Positions 7,586-14,806 of a stretch of DNA of 22,518 nucleotides are shown here, in pieces. Each line of letters opens with the position of its first letter. The first letter of the stretch is position 1. The stretch comes from an uncultured Collinsella sp. (GTDB taxonomy: Bacteria > Actinomycetota > Coriobacteriia > Coriobacteriales > Coriobacteriaceae), in the NCBI GenBank assembly GCA_900554645.1, contig USIE01000020.1, forward strand, positions 1-22,518, given 5' to 3'. Both the position numbers and the translations under genes were made by a program. Below the pieces are notes generated by a model. It was not told the DNA's origin. It did not search any database and saw nothing but the letters and a program-made list of their open reading frames with translations.

Positions 7586-8508
7586 TCGGCCGTCATCTTC
7601 CTTGCCAGTTGTTTGCCCACGATACGGGCGATTACGTTAAACAGCAGCACGCAGATCATCAGTAGTGCCGCGGTGCCCCAGACGATCTGCTGGGCCTCGG
7701 GGCTGCCCTCGCCGTAAATCTTGTAGATGTGCACGGCGAGCGACTCGCCGGGGCGGAACACATTCCACGCGCAGGTGGGGCTCGACAGGTTAAAGCTCAG
7801 GAAGTTCAGGCGAACCGGCGAGCTCATGCCCGAGGTGAAGAGCAGCGCTGCAGCCTCGCCAAACACGCGGCCGGCCGAAAGCACGATGCCGGTCACGATG
7901 GCGGGCATGGCCTCGGGAATCAGGATGTGCAGCGTAGCCTCCCAGCGGGTAAGGCCCATGGCCAGACACGCATCGCGCTGGGCCTGCGGCACGTCCTCGA
8001 GCGCCTGCTGGATCACGCGCACCAGGATGGGGATGTTGAACATGGTGAGCGCGATGGCGCCGGAGATGATGGAGTACTTCCAGCCCAGCTGCACCGAGAA
8101 CACCAGAAAACCGAACATGCCGACGACGATGGAAGGCAGCGAGGACAAGGTCTCGATGGCGGTAGAGGCGATGTCGCGGATAGGGCCGTTCGGCGCGTAC
8201 TCAACCAGGAAGACCGCTCCGCCTAGGCTGATGGGCACCGAGATGATCAGGGTGATCAGCAGCAGATAGAACGAGTCGAACAGCTGGTAGAGCACGCCGC
8301 CCTGGGTTCCGTTGGCGCGCGCGGGCTGCGTGAGAAAGCCCGGCTGGAACAGCGTCGAGATGCCCTCGAACAAGATGTAGGCCACCATGGAGATGACGAT
8401 GAGCATGACGATGGCGACAATCGCCGTCAGCACACCCGTGGCGATGCGGTCCTGCTTTTGGACACGCCCGAGTCTCGCCTCGTCGATATGGATGCGCGTG
8501 CTAGCCAT
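7582..8508 (-). CDS. pstA: Phosphate ABC transporter permease PstA
   Basis: This 308-residue inner-membrane permease pairs with PstC to form the phosphate channel. It shows an N-terminal membrane segment (about 24-50) and several later ones within a BPD_transp_1 domain. The cytoplasmic EAA-type loop, AMGLTRWEATLHILIPEAMP, contacts PstB. The start overlaps the pstC stop by 8 nt, and its own stop overlaps the pstB start, so the three genes are tightly coupled. The length fits the family (about 280-300). Confidence 0.94.
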
Positions 8509-9409
8509 GAGCCTTCGCCCCCTTGTGGCCGATAAGGTGGATGATCAGGATGAAGATGAGGCTCATGCCCATCAGCAGCAGACCGAGTGCCCACAGAACA
8601 TCGTCCTGGGCCGAGCCCTCGGCATAGACCGCCATGGACGTGGTGAGCGTGGTGGTGATGGTCGAAGCCGGTGACAGCAGCGACGTCGGCATGGCCTCGA
8701 TGCCGCCGATAACCATGCGCACGGCAAGCGTCTCGCCAAAGGCGCGGGTCATACCCAAGATGACTGCGGTCATGAGCGACGGCATGGCAGACTTGAGCAC
8801 CACGTGCCAGATGGTCTGCCAGCGCGTGTAGCCCAGCGCAAGCGAACCCTGACGGTAGCTGTCGGGCACGGCGCGCAGGCCGTCGACCGAAAGCGTGGTC
8901 ATGGTCGGCAGGATCATGACGGCCAGTACGATGGCGCCGGGCAGGATGCCCAGGCCCGTGCTCACATGGAAGACGCTCTTCATAAGGCCGACGACCACGT
9001 GGAAACCGATCAGGCCAAAGACGACCGAGGGAATGCCGGTCAAAAGCTCAATGAGCGGCTGGAATACCTTGGAGCCAAACTTAGGCTGGATCTCGACCGC
9101 AAAGACGGCAGAGCCGATGGCGATGGGCAGCGCGATGAGCGTGGAGAACACCATAACCGCAAACGAGGTGACGATCAGGGGCAGGGCGCCGGTATAGGGC
9201 AGGCCGTTTTCGGCCGTGTTGGCCAGGTCCCACTTGGTACCGGTGAAAAACTCGACGACCGAGACGCCGTCCTTGACAAAAGCCGAGAGGCCCTTTTGGG
9301 CGACCATGAAGATGAGCGCGGCAACGACAAGCGTCACGAGCGCTACGCACGCACCCGTGACGCCCAGGCCCGCGTTCTCAAGGTCGCGCTTTGGCAGCTG
9401 TTTTGCCAT
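8501..9409 (-). CDS. pstC: Phosphate ABC transporter permease PstC
   Basis: This 302-residue inner-membrane permease has an N-terminal membrane segment (about 15-37), a periplasm-side loop containing GTKWDLAN, and further helices of the BPD_transp_1 domain. The EAA loop reads ALGYTRWQTIWHVVLKSAMP. The GITRAFGETLA-like segment (GMTRAFGETLAV) is a PstC hallmark. AAAGG lies 6-7 nt before the ATG. It is 25 nt after pstS and overlaps pstA, so it belongs to one transcript. Confidence 0.94.
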   Translation of the reverse strand: MAKQLPKRDLENAGLGVTGACVALVTLVVAALIFMVAQKGLSAFVKDGVSVVEFFTGTKWDLANTAENGLPYTGALPLIVTSFAVMVFSTLIALPIAIGSAVFAVEIQPKFGSKVFQPLIELLTGIPSVVFGLIGFHVVVGLMKSVFHVSTGLGILPGAIVLAVMILPTMTTLSVDGLRAVPDSYRQGSLALGYTRWQTIWHVVLKSAMPSLMTAVILGMTRAFGETLAVRMVIGGIEAMPTSLLSPASTITTTLTTSMAVYAEGSAQDDVLWALGLLLMGMSLIFILIIHLIGHKGAKAHG

Positions 9410-9434
9410 TGCAAACCTTTCCGGGGGCGATTAC

Positions 9435-10373
9435 TTATTGAGCGGAGACCTTGCCGCTGGCGTCCTTGACGACCTTCATGGCAGAGACGGGGATGAAGCC
9501 CTGCTCCTCGACGAGCTTGCCCTGGACGTCGTCGGACAGCATGAACTCCAGGAAGGCCGTGGTGGCCTCGTCGGCGTCCTTGGAGCAGTACATGTGCTCG
9601 GTAGCCCAGATCTTGAAGGAGTCGTCGGTGACGTTCTCGCTCTTGGGCTCGACGCCCTCGACCTTGATGGCGTTGAACTTGGAGTCGTCGAAGTGCGAGA
9701 AGTCGAGGTAGGAGATGGCGTTGTCGGTGCTGGCAATCTGAGTCTGGACGTCGCCGGACTTGTCGAGCTCGGCGTCGCCCTTAAAGTCGACGGCCTCGTC
9801 GCCAAAGACGGCAGCCTCGAAGGTGGCGCGGGTACCGGAACCGGCCTTGCGGTTGAGGACGACGATGGTGGCATCGTCGCCGCCGACCTCCTTCCAGTTG
9901 GTGATCTGGCCGGAGAAGATGCCCTTGAGCTGCTCGAGGGACAGGTCGTCGACCTTGACGTTCTTGGAGACGACGGGGCCCATGCCCACGACGGCGACCT
10001 CGTGGTCGACGAGGTTCTTGACCTGGTCGGCCTCGAGCTTGGTCTCGGCGAAGACGTCGGAGTTACCGATGGTGACGGTGCCGGCGGCGACAGCGGTCAG
10101 GCCCTTGCCCGAACCGTTGCCCGAGCCAGAGATGGAGACGTCGGGGTTGGCATCCATGAACTTCTCGGCAGCAGCCTCGACGAGAGCCTGGAACGAAGAG
10201 GCGCCGTCGTAGGTCACCTCGCCGGAGACGGACTCGGCAGCGGCAGCGCTACCCTTGTCGGCGGCGTCGGAAGTGTTGGAGCCACCGCAACCAACGAGGC
10301 CGAGACCGACGATGCTGGCGAGACCACCAGCGAGGCCGAGGAACTGACGACGAGAATAAGCCTGATCGAGCAT
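9435..10373 (-). CDS. pstS: Phosphate-binding lipoprotein PstS with Tat-type signal
   Basis: This 312-residue extracytoplasmic protein captures phosphate for PstC/PstA. The signal peptide has SRRQFLG (7-13), a twin-arginine motif, followed by a hydrophobic stretch and the lipobox LVGC with C29 as the lipidation site. A Ser/Ala-rich linker follows to about 50. The ligand-binding domain shows DGASSFQ (57-62), the SGSGNGSGKG segment (82-91) and NRKAGSGTR, which are typical phosphate contacts of PstS. The ATG at 10373 has GAAAGGAAG close upstream; a longer frame to 10454 would bury the signal peptide and is rejected. First gene of pstSCAB; Pho-type control by phosphate starvation is expected, but I cannot point to a clear box. 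Confidence 0.94.
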   Translation of the reverse strand: MLDQAYSRRQFLGLAGGLASIVGLGLVGCGGSNTSDAADKGSAAAAESVSGEVTYDGASSFQALVEAAAEKFMDANPDVSISGSGNGSGKGLTAVAAGTVTIGNSDVFAETKLEADQVKNLVDHEVAVVGMGPVVSKNVKVDDLSLEQLKGIFSGQITNWKEVGGDDATIVVLNRKAGSGTRATFEAAVFGDEAVDFKGDAELDKSGDVQTQIASTDNAISYLDFSHFDDSKFNAIKVEGVEPKSENVTDDSFKIWATEHMYCSKDADEATTAFLEFMLSDDVQGKLVEEQGFIPVSAMKVVKDASGKVSAQ

Positions 10374-10568
10374 GATCTTCCTTTCATACATGCGATTCGC
10401 GGGTACCCTGCCCGCTTTGCTGTTTGGAAAGATACGGCCCCGATCGTGCGACAACCGCGCCAGCTACGGTTTCTTACGGGCATCTGATAGACCCTTACCG
10501 CAAGCACGGCTCAGCCTTTACAAACGAATAACAATCCCCGTCCCAAGCATGGCGCGCCTTTTACACCA
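10374..10568 (-). promoter_or_regulatory. Upstream region of the pst operon
   Basis: No gene is visible. This region must hold the pst promoter, reading leftward. A TATCTT hexamer on the minus strand is the best -10 candidate but lacks a well-spaced -35, so I do not place the promoter exactly. A short GCGGG/CCCGC hairpin lies in the leader near 10400. A repeated-octamer Pho box is not evident by eye. Confidence 0.35.
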
Positions 10569-10656
10569 AATGATCCCTTGGGGACGGAGGAAAACGGATC
10601 ACTTTGCCACAGCGAGGCTCAAGTGATCCGTTTTCCTCCGTCCCCAAGGGATCATT
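10569..10656. repeat. Inverted repeat with 36-bp perfect arms
   Basis: Arms 10569-10604 and 10621-10656 are exact reverse complements of 36 bp around a 16-nt spacer. The arm contains CCTTGGGGACGGAGG. The right flank continues as ACACCGCAACTTA, the same ending as two other hairpins (14061-14071 and 20301-20311). It lies between the pepV terminator and the pst promoter region and holds no ORF of note. Confidence 0.8.
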
Positions 10657-10667
10657 ACACCGCAACT

Positions 10668-10696
10668 TAAAAAGCCCGGGGCCGAAGCACCGGGCT
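10668..10696 (-). terminator. Terminator of the dipeptidase gene
   Basis: On the minus strand AGCCCGG (10696-10690) pairs with CCGGGCT (10679-10673) across a 10-nt loop, followed by TTTTAA. It lies about 120 nt after the pepV stop, beyond the nested hairpin at 10722-10815. A classic factor-independent terminator. Confidence 0.85.
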
Positions 10697-10721
10697 CGTG
10701 TATCGAAGCAAAATGTTGGGG

Positions 10722-10815
10722 TTTCCCAGGTGCCCGAGATTGCCCCGAAAGAGGAGCGCCGCGTACTTTGGTACGCAAGCGACGGTTTGAGGGGCAAGGT
10801 CGGGTGCCTGGGAAA
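10722..10815 (-). repeat. Nested hairpin directly after the dipeptidase stop
   Basis: Outer 16-nt arms (10722-10737 and 10800-10815) pair with two G-U wobbles. Inner stems are TTGCCCC with GGGGCAA (10740-10746 with 10791-10797) and GCGTAC with GTACGC (10761-10766 with 10771-10776). It begins 3 nt after the stop codon of the minus-strand gene. It resembles the 3038-3150 structure in size and design but not in sequence. Confidence 0.65.
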
Positions 10816-10818
10816 GCC

Positions 10819-12255
10819 CTACAGTTCAAGTTCGTTGAGCCGGAGGATCGCCACGATATAAATCTTGAGCGCTTGCTTGAGCTGCTCCTCGTTGGCGCAC
10901 TCGTTGGGGCCGTGCATCTGACCGCCCCACGCGGGCAGCTCCAGACCGGTCTCCTCGGGACCAAACGAAACGGCGCGAGCAAAGTTGCGCGCGTAGGTGC
11001 CACCGCCCATGGCAAAGGGCTCGGCATGCTTGCCCGTAAACTCGTTATAGGTATCGATGAGCGCCTTCACGGCCGGGTCGTCGGCAGACACCGAGAACGG
11101 CGCCTTCGCACGGCCCAGCTGGCACGTCACGCCAAAGCGGCCCACCAGCGGCTCCAGTTGCTCGCAGATGGTATCGGCGCTCGTGCTGTCGGGGAAGCGC
11201 ACATCGATGACCTGCTCAATGTGGCCATCCGCCACGCGAATAACGCCGGCATTGCAGGTAAGCGGGCCAAATGCCGGGCTCGTCGCCTCGATGCCCAGGC
11301 CGCGGCCATAGGCGTCCGTATGCACAAAGGCCAAGAACTTGACGAACTCGTGCTCGGCAGGCGTCAACAGGCGCTCGCCACGCGCGCCAAACGCGTCCTC
11401 GGCCTCGCGCAGATATGTCACGATCAGGCCGACGGCGTTGATCGTGCCCTCGGGCATCGAGGCATGTCCGCCAATGCCATGGGCAAAGATCTGTGCATGT
11501 CCATTGTCGAGCGCCGTGATCTGCAGGCGGTCGGCATTCTCGACCGGTGCCGGCAGCTCGTCGGCGGCAATTGCCAGTTCGCAGATGGACTGCGAAGGAA
11601 TGGCATTGCTCGCCTCGGCGCCGCTCCAGGACACGATGCGCCCACCGTCGATCTTGGGACTCACGAACGTCGCGCCAAACTGGCCCTTCTCGGCATTGCA
11701 GACCGGGAACTCGGCATCGGGCGTAAACAGGAAGTCGGGGTCGGCGTGACTCTCCAGATAATGGTGAACATCGGACATGCCCACTTCCTCATCGCAACCC
11801 AGCAGCGCGCGGAAGGTGTAGCGCGGCACAATGCCGTGCTTGATCAGGTAGGCGCCGGCGTAGAGCGACAGGACCGCCGGACCCTTGTCGTCGATCACGC
11901 CACGGCCGAGCAGCCAGCCCTCGCGGCGCTCCATCGCAAACGGGTCGGTGTTCCAGCCAGGGCCGGCGGGCACCACGTCCACGTGGCAGATGGTCGCAAG
12001 CTGCTTATCGCCGCGGCCGGGAATGTCGGCAATGCCCACATAACCCTCGTCGTCGCTCGTCTGGTAGCCGAGCTTTTGCGCAATGCCGAGCGCACAGTCG
12101 AGCGCGTCGCGGACCGGGCGGCCAAACGGCGCGCCGGGCTCTGCATCGGCGGCAACGGCCACGGACGGATAGCTCACCAGCTGTGCGATATCGGCAACGA
12201 CATCTTCCCAGACCTCATCGACGTACTTGGCAACGCTCTGCTCAACCTGGTTCAT
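10819..12255 (-). CDS. pepV: PepV/Sapep-family M20 metallodipeptidase
   Basis: This 478-residue cytosolic peptidase of clan MH removes the N-terminal residue from dipeptides using two metal ions. Metal site segments: CHVDVVPAG (H91, D93), GRGVIDDKG (D122 or D123), the catalytic GCDEEVG (E156/E157), and TPDAEFPV (D180). The PDAEFPVxNAEKG stretch is typical of the PepV/Sapep group rather than of DapE or ArgE. The length matches PepV (about 470). AAGGAGG is 7 nt before the ATG at 12255; an in-frame extension of 15 residues is not needed. It lies 54 nt after a HAD phosphatase in the same direction and probably shares its promoter. Confidence 0.9.
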   Translation of the reverse strand: MNQVEQSVAKYVDEVWEDVVADIAQLVSYPSVAVAADAEPGAPFGRPVRDALDCALGIAQKLGYQTSDDEGYVGIADIPGRGDKQLATICHVDVVPAGPGWNTDPFAMERREGWLLGRGVIDDKGPAVLSLYAGAYLIKHGIVPRYTFRALLGCDEEVGMSDVHHYLESHADPDFLFTPDAEFPVCNAEKGQFGATFVSPKIDGGRIVSWSGAEASNAIPSQSICELAIAADELPAPVENADRLQITALDNGHAQIFAHGIGGHASMPEGTINAVGLIVTYLREAEDAFGARGERLLTPAEHEFVKFLAFVHTDAYGRGLGIEATSPAFGPLTCNAGVIRVADGHIEQVIDVRFPDSTSADTICEQLEPLVGRFGVTCQLGRAKAPFSVSADDPAVKALIDTYNEFTGKHAEPFAMGGGTYARNFARAVSFGPEETGLELPAWGGQMHGPNECANEEQLKQALKIYIVAILRLNELEL

Positions 12256-12309
12256 GAACAACCTCCTTATCAATGAGGGGCAGATAGGCCCGCCTCTCAC
12301 ATCAAGCTC

Positions 12310-12972
12310 TTATATACCGAAAAGTGTAGCAAGCTCGACCACCGAGTGCACCACGGCATCGGCGCCCGCCGCCTCGTGCTCGCCCGGCGCCGCCGCGCCC
12401 GAATAGATGCCGATGCACGGCACGCCCATTGCGTGCGCGCCCTCCACATCGTTAAAGCGATCGCCGATCATCACGGCATCGTCGGCCGTCGCGCCGAGCG
12501 CCGCCAGGGCATCGCGGACCGAATCGGCCTTGGTCTCGCGTCCCTGCGGCGGATTCATGCCAATCACCGCCTCAAACTGAGAGAGCCCGAGCTCATGCAC
12601 CATGTCGATGCACTTGGCCTCCATGCGCGACGTCGCCACGGCCATACGTTTGCCTTGGGCGACCAACCCATCCAGCAGCTCGGGGACCCCATTGAACACG
12701 GGATACTCCTCCGGTCCCAGTTCATCAAAAAAGGCGCGGTACTCATCGGCCACCACAAGCGACTCCTCGCGGGAAAAGCCGTAAAAGTCGTGAAAGCTCT
12801 TCCACAGGGGCGGCCCGATCATGCGGCGCAGATCACCCATCTGCGTCTCCGAAAACCCGCGCGCAGCCAGCGTCTTGCGCGTCGAGGTCATCACTGCCCG
12901 ACCCGTATCGGCCACCGTGCCGTCAAAATCGAACAGCACAACCGGCCGCTCGCAAAGTTGCAATGCCGCCAT
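12310..12972 (-). CDS. HAD-superfamily phosphatase, phosphoglycolate phosphatase-like
   Basis: This 220-residue hydrolase has a small alpha-helical (type IA) cap between motifs I and II. Motif I is DFDGT (D15, D17), motif II ATSR (S115), motif III K148, and motif IV GDRFND (D171, D175). Similar proteins act on phosphoglycolate, pyrophosphate or nucleotides (Gph/PpaX-like); the substrate is not determinable here. The start at 12972 (MAALQ) is preferred over an in-frame GTG at 13005 because of AGAAGG just upstream and the usual distance to motif I. It is divergent from degV and is followed by pepV. Confidence 0.82.
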   Translation of the reverse strand: MAALQLCERPVVLFDFDGTVADTGRAVMTSTRKTLAARGFSETQMGDLRRMIGPPLWKSFHDFYGFSREESLVVADEYRAFFDELGPEEYPVFNGVPELLDGLVAQGKRMAVATSRMEAKCIDMVHELGLSQFEAVIGMNPPQGRETKADSVRDALAALGATADDAVMIGDRFNDVEGAHAMGVPCIGIYSGAAAPGEHEAAGADAVVHSVVELATLFGI

Positions 12973-13021
12973 CGGCACCCTTCTTCCCCAGTTGATGATT
13001 TCCACACCACCGCTTCAAACT

Positions 13022-13072
13022 GTTGACTATTCAACAATTGAACCTAGCAATGTAGAGCAACTCCACTATACT
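13022..13072. promoter_or_regulatory. Divergent promoter region with overlapping dyads
   Basis: Two small palindromes overlap: GTTGACTATTCAAC (13022-13035) and TTCAACAATTGAA (13030-13042). TATACT at 13067-13072 is a good -10 for degV, but no consensus -35 sits 16-18 bp upstream. The dyads could bind a regulator acting on degV, the HAD gene, or both. Evidence is pattern only. Confidence 0.35.
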
Positions 13073-13128
13073 TGTCGCACTTTGCTTTCAGAAGGCGGCG
13101 CTGCCGCGCCCCAACGAAAGGTGCAATT

Positions 13129-13989
13129 ATGTCTTTTGCCATCATAACCGACTCCACGTCGGACATCTCCCCCGCCCGTGCCCAAGAGCTCGGCATTTAC
13201 GTGATTCCGCTGCATGTGATTATCGAGGGCGAGGACCTGCTCGACCAGGTGCAGATTACCGCCGAGGAATACGTCGCCCGCATGGCCGGCTCCGAGCAGC
13301 TGCCGCACACCTCGCAGCCGAGCGCCGGCGAGTTCAAGGCGCTGTTTGACCGCGTACGCGCCGATGGCCACGACAGCGCGATCTTTATCTCGCTGTGCAG
13401 CGAGTGGTCCGCCTGCTATTCCAACGCATGCCTGGTCGCCGAGACCCACGAGCTCGACGTGCGCTGCATCGATTCGCGCACCGGCTCGGGCGCCGAGGGC
13501 CTGCTGGTGGAGTACGCGCTTGCCATGCGCGAGGACGGCCGCAGCTTGGACGAGACCGAGGCGCAGATCCGCGCGACGCTGCCCGACGCCCACCTGCTGC
13601 TGATTCCCCGCACGCTCGAGAACCTGGTCAAAAACGGCCGCGCCCCCAAGCTCGCCGGCCAGCTGACGCAGATGCTCAACATTCGCCTGGCCGTTTCGCC
13701 GGAGTGGAAATCGGGCGAGATCAAGGCAATCAAAAAGGGCCGCGGCGCCAAGCGCATCGTCGCCAACACCATGGCAGATTGCCTCGCGTTTTTGGACGAG
13801 CACCCGGGCTCAAGCGTGCGCGTGCTCACGACCGGCGCCGCCGAGGAGCAGGAACTTGTCAACGAGGCGCTCGCGGGCCAGGACTACGTAGACGCCGGCA
13901 CTGGCCCCATCGGCTGCACCATCGCCACCCACGTAGGCGTCGATGCCATCGCCATCAGCTACTGCCCCCGCTACCAGCCCATCCACTAG
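13129..13989 (+). CDS. DegV-family fatty acid-binding protein (FakB-like)
   Basis: This 286-residue cytosolic protein belongs to the DegV family, which binds a fatty acid and presents it to the kinase FakA for phosphorylation. The N-terminal ITDSTSDIS, the TSQPSAGEF segment (about 62-70) and the C-terminal GPIGCTIATHVG region are family signatures around the ligand pocket. The length fits (about 280). The start at 13129 follows GAAAGG; the frame extends further upstream without a site. No fakA is visible nearby, so the partner must be elsewhere. It is monocistronic, followed by a strong hairpin. Confidence 0.88.
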   Translation: MSFAIITDSTSDISPARAQELGIYVIPLHVIIEGEDLLDQVQITAEEYVARMAGSEQLPHTSQPSAGEFKALFDRVRADGHDSAIFISLCSEWSACYSNACLVAETHELDVRCIDSRTGSGAEGLLVEYALAMREDGRSLDETEAQIRATLPDAHLLLIPRTLENLVKNGRAPKLAGQLTQMLNIRLAVSPEWKSGEIKAIKKGRGAKRIVANTMADCLAFLDEHPGSSVRVLTTGAAEEQELVNEALAGQDYVDAGTGPIGCTIATHVGVDAIAISYCPRYQPIH

Positions 13990-14004
13990 GGGCACCTTTA
14001 CCTC

Positions 14005-14071
14005 TTGCGGTGGAATAGGGACTGTTTTTGGCTTATCAGCCGCCAATCAATCCCTATTCCACCGCAACTTA
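14005..14071. repeat. 67-nt hairpin element, copy 1 (CCGCAACTTA family)
   Basis: Perfect 17-bp arms (14005-14021 with 14051-14067) begin TTGCGGTG and end CACCGCAA, then CTTA. The loop contains a small TTGGC/GCCAA stem (14028-14032 with 14042-14046). It lies between the convergent degV and toxin genes, so it may end both transcripts. A copy of equal length with different arm bases is at 20245-20311. Confidence 0.75.
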
Positions 14072-14082
14072 GAAATCGGCGA

Positions 14083-14391
14083 TCAGCCCAGCGGACCCTG
14101 AAACAGTTCCTGATGAGTGCCCATTCTCACCAGCCTAATCACTGGGTTAGTCTTATGGGGAAGATAAAGAACGACCACATCGACCAAGCCATCGGATAGG
14201 TGGAAATCGATGTGGCCGTTGTAGTTTCCGCCCGGGTTTGAGAGCTCGTGGGCGCCATACTCCGCCGGAAGTGACCCATGAGCCACAAGCTCTGCAACCG
14301 CCGCTTTAAACTCACTTTTTAGCTGCGGATGCATGCGCATCGTTCGTTTGTAGTCCACCTTAAATTGAGCCTCGACTTTAATCTCGAACAT
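14083..14391 (-). CDS. YafQ-type RelE-superfamily toxin (mRNA interferase)
   Basis: This 102-residue basic protein is a probable ribosome-dependent endoribonuclease that stops translation when free of its antitoxin. It aligns by eye with YafQ: FKVDYKR near the N-terminus, LPAEYGAHEL, and the C-terminal RMGTHQELF. The YafQ catalytic residues H50, H63, D67, H87 and F91 have counterparts H48, H64, D67, H93 and F97, so it appears intact. An insertion of a few residues after H48 and another near 78-83 distinguish it. Its ATG lies 2 nt after the antitoxin stop, the classic order. Base composition is less GC-rich than its neighbours, in line with acquisition by transfer. Confidence 0.87.
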   Translation of the reverse strand: MFEIKVEAQFKVDYKRTMRMHPQLKSEFKAAVAELVAHGSLPAEYGAHELSNPGGNYNGHIDFHLSDGLVDVVVLYLPHKTNPVIRLVRMGTHQELFQGPLG

Positions 14392-14393
14392 CG

Positions 14394-14693
14394 CTATTCC
14401 TCATCGAGGAATGACATAAGCTCATCAGCGTTATTGAATGACAGGCTATCGTCCGGCAAAATCCCCAGCTCATGAGCCTCGGCGATCACCATGGCGCGCC
14501 TCGTCACCTCGTTGGGCACCTCCGCCCTTCCTACAATCTCAAAAGGAATCTTTCGCTGATTTACCAGCTGCCGAACGGCAAGATTGAGATAGGAATTGAG
14601 GCTGAGGCCGACCGAATCCAAGAACTCAGTCGCCTGCTCCTTGAGCCCCTCTTCGATTCGAACCGTCGTAGGCTTAACTGTTGCTGTAGACAT
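14394..14693 (-). CDS. RelB/DinJ-family antitoxin
   Basis: This 99-residue protein should neutralise the toxin and repress the operon. The N-terminal part is a ribbon-helix-helix: strand TTVRIEEGLK, then helices through FLDSVGLSLNSYLNLAVRQL, with the conserved LSLNSYLNLAVRQ-type turn of DinJ, followed by RKIPFEI. The C-terminal half (about 55-99), ending in an acidic ELMSFLDEE, is the likely toxin-wrapping part. GAGGAGG lies 5-6 nt before the ATG. The 36-bp palindrome at 14741-14776 is a candidate operator. Together with the toxin it forms a type II module. Confidence 0.87.
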   Translation of the reverse strand: MSTATVKPTTVRIEEGLKEQATEFLDSVGLSLNSYLNLAVRQLVNQRKIPFEIVGRAEVPNEVTRRAMVIAEAHELGILPDDSLSFNNADELMSFLDEE

Positions 14694-14724
14694 TTGCGAC
14701 CTCCTCGCCCTCGTCTTTTACACC

Positions 14725-14776
14725 AGTATACCCAATATAAATGGCAATCTGATGTTAGATAACATCAGATTGCCAT
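14725..14776 (-). promoter_or_regulatory. Toxin-antitoxin promoter and palindromic operator
   Basis: Arms of 17 bp (14741-14757 and 14760-14776) form a perfect 36-bp palindrome with a 2-bp centre. On the minus strand TATACT (14730-14725) is a good -10 for the antitoxin, and its -35 would fall within the palindrome, so RelB-type autorepression fits. The same palindrome followed by TTTATATT could also end the upstream LOG transcript. Confidence 0.65.
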
Positions 14777-14806
14777 GCGTATTCATGTCGCGTGGGCACG
14801 ATTGAT

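Noticed and set aside
10374..10454. Earlier start for pstS
   Set aside because: It would put 27 residues before the twin-arginine signal. GAAAGGAAG next to the ATG at 10373 is a better start.
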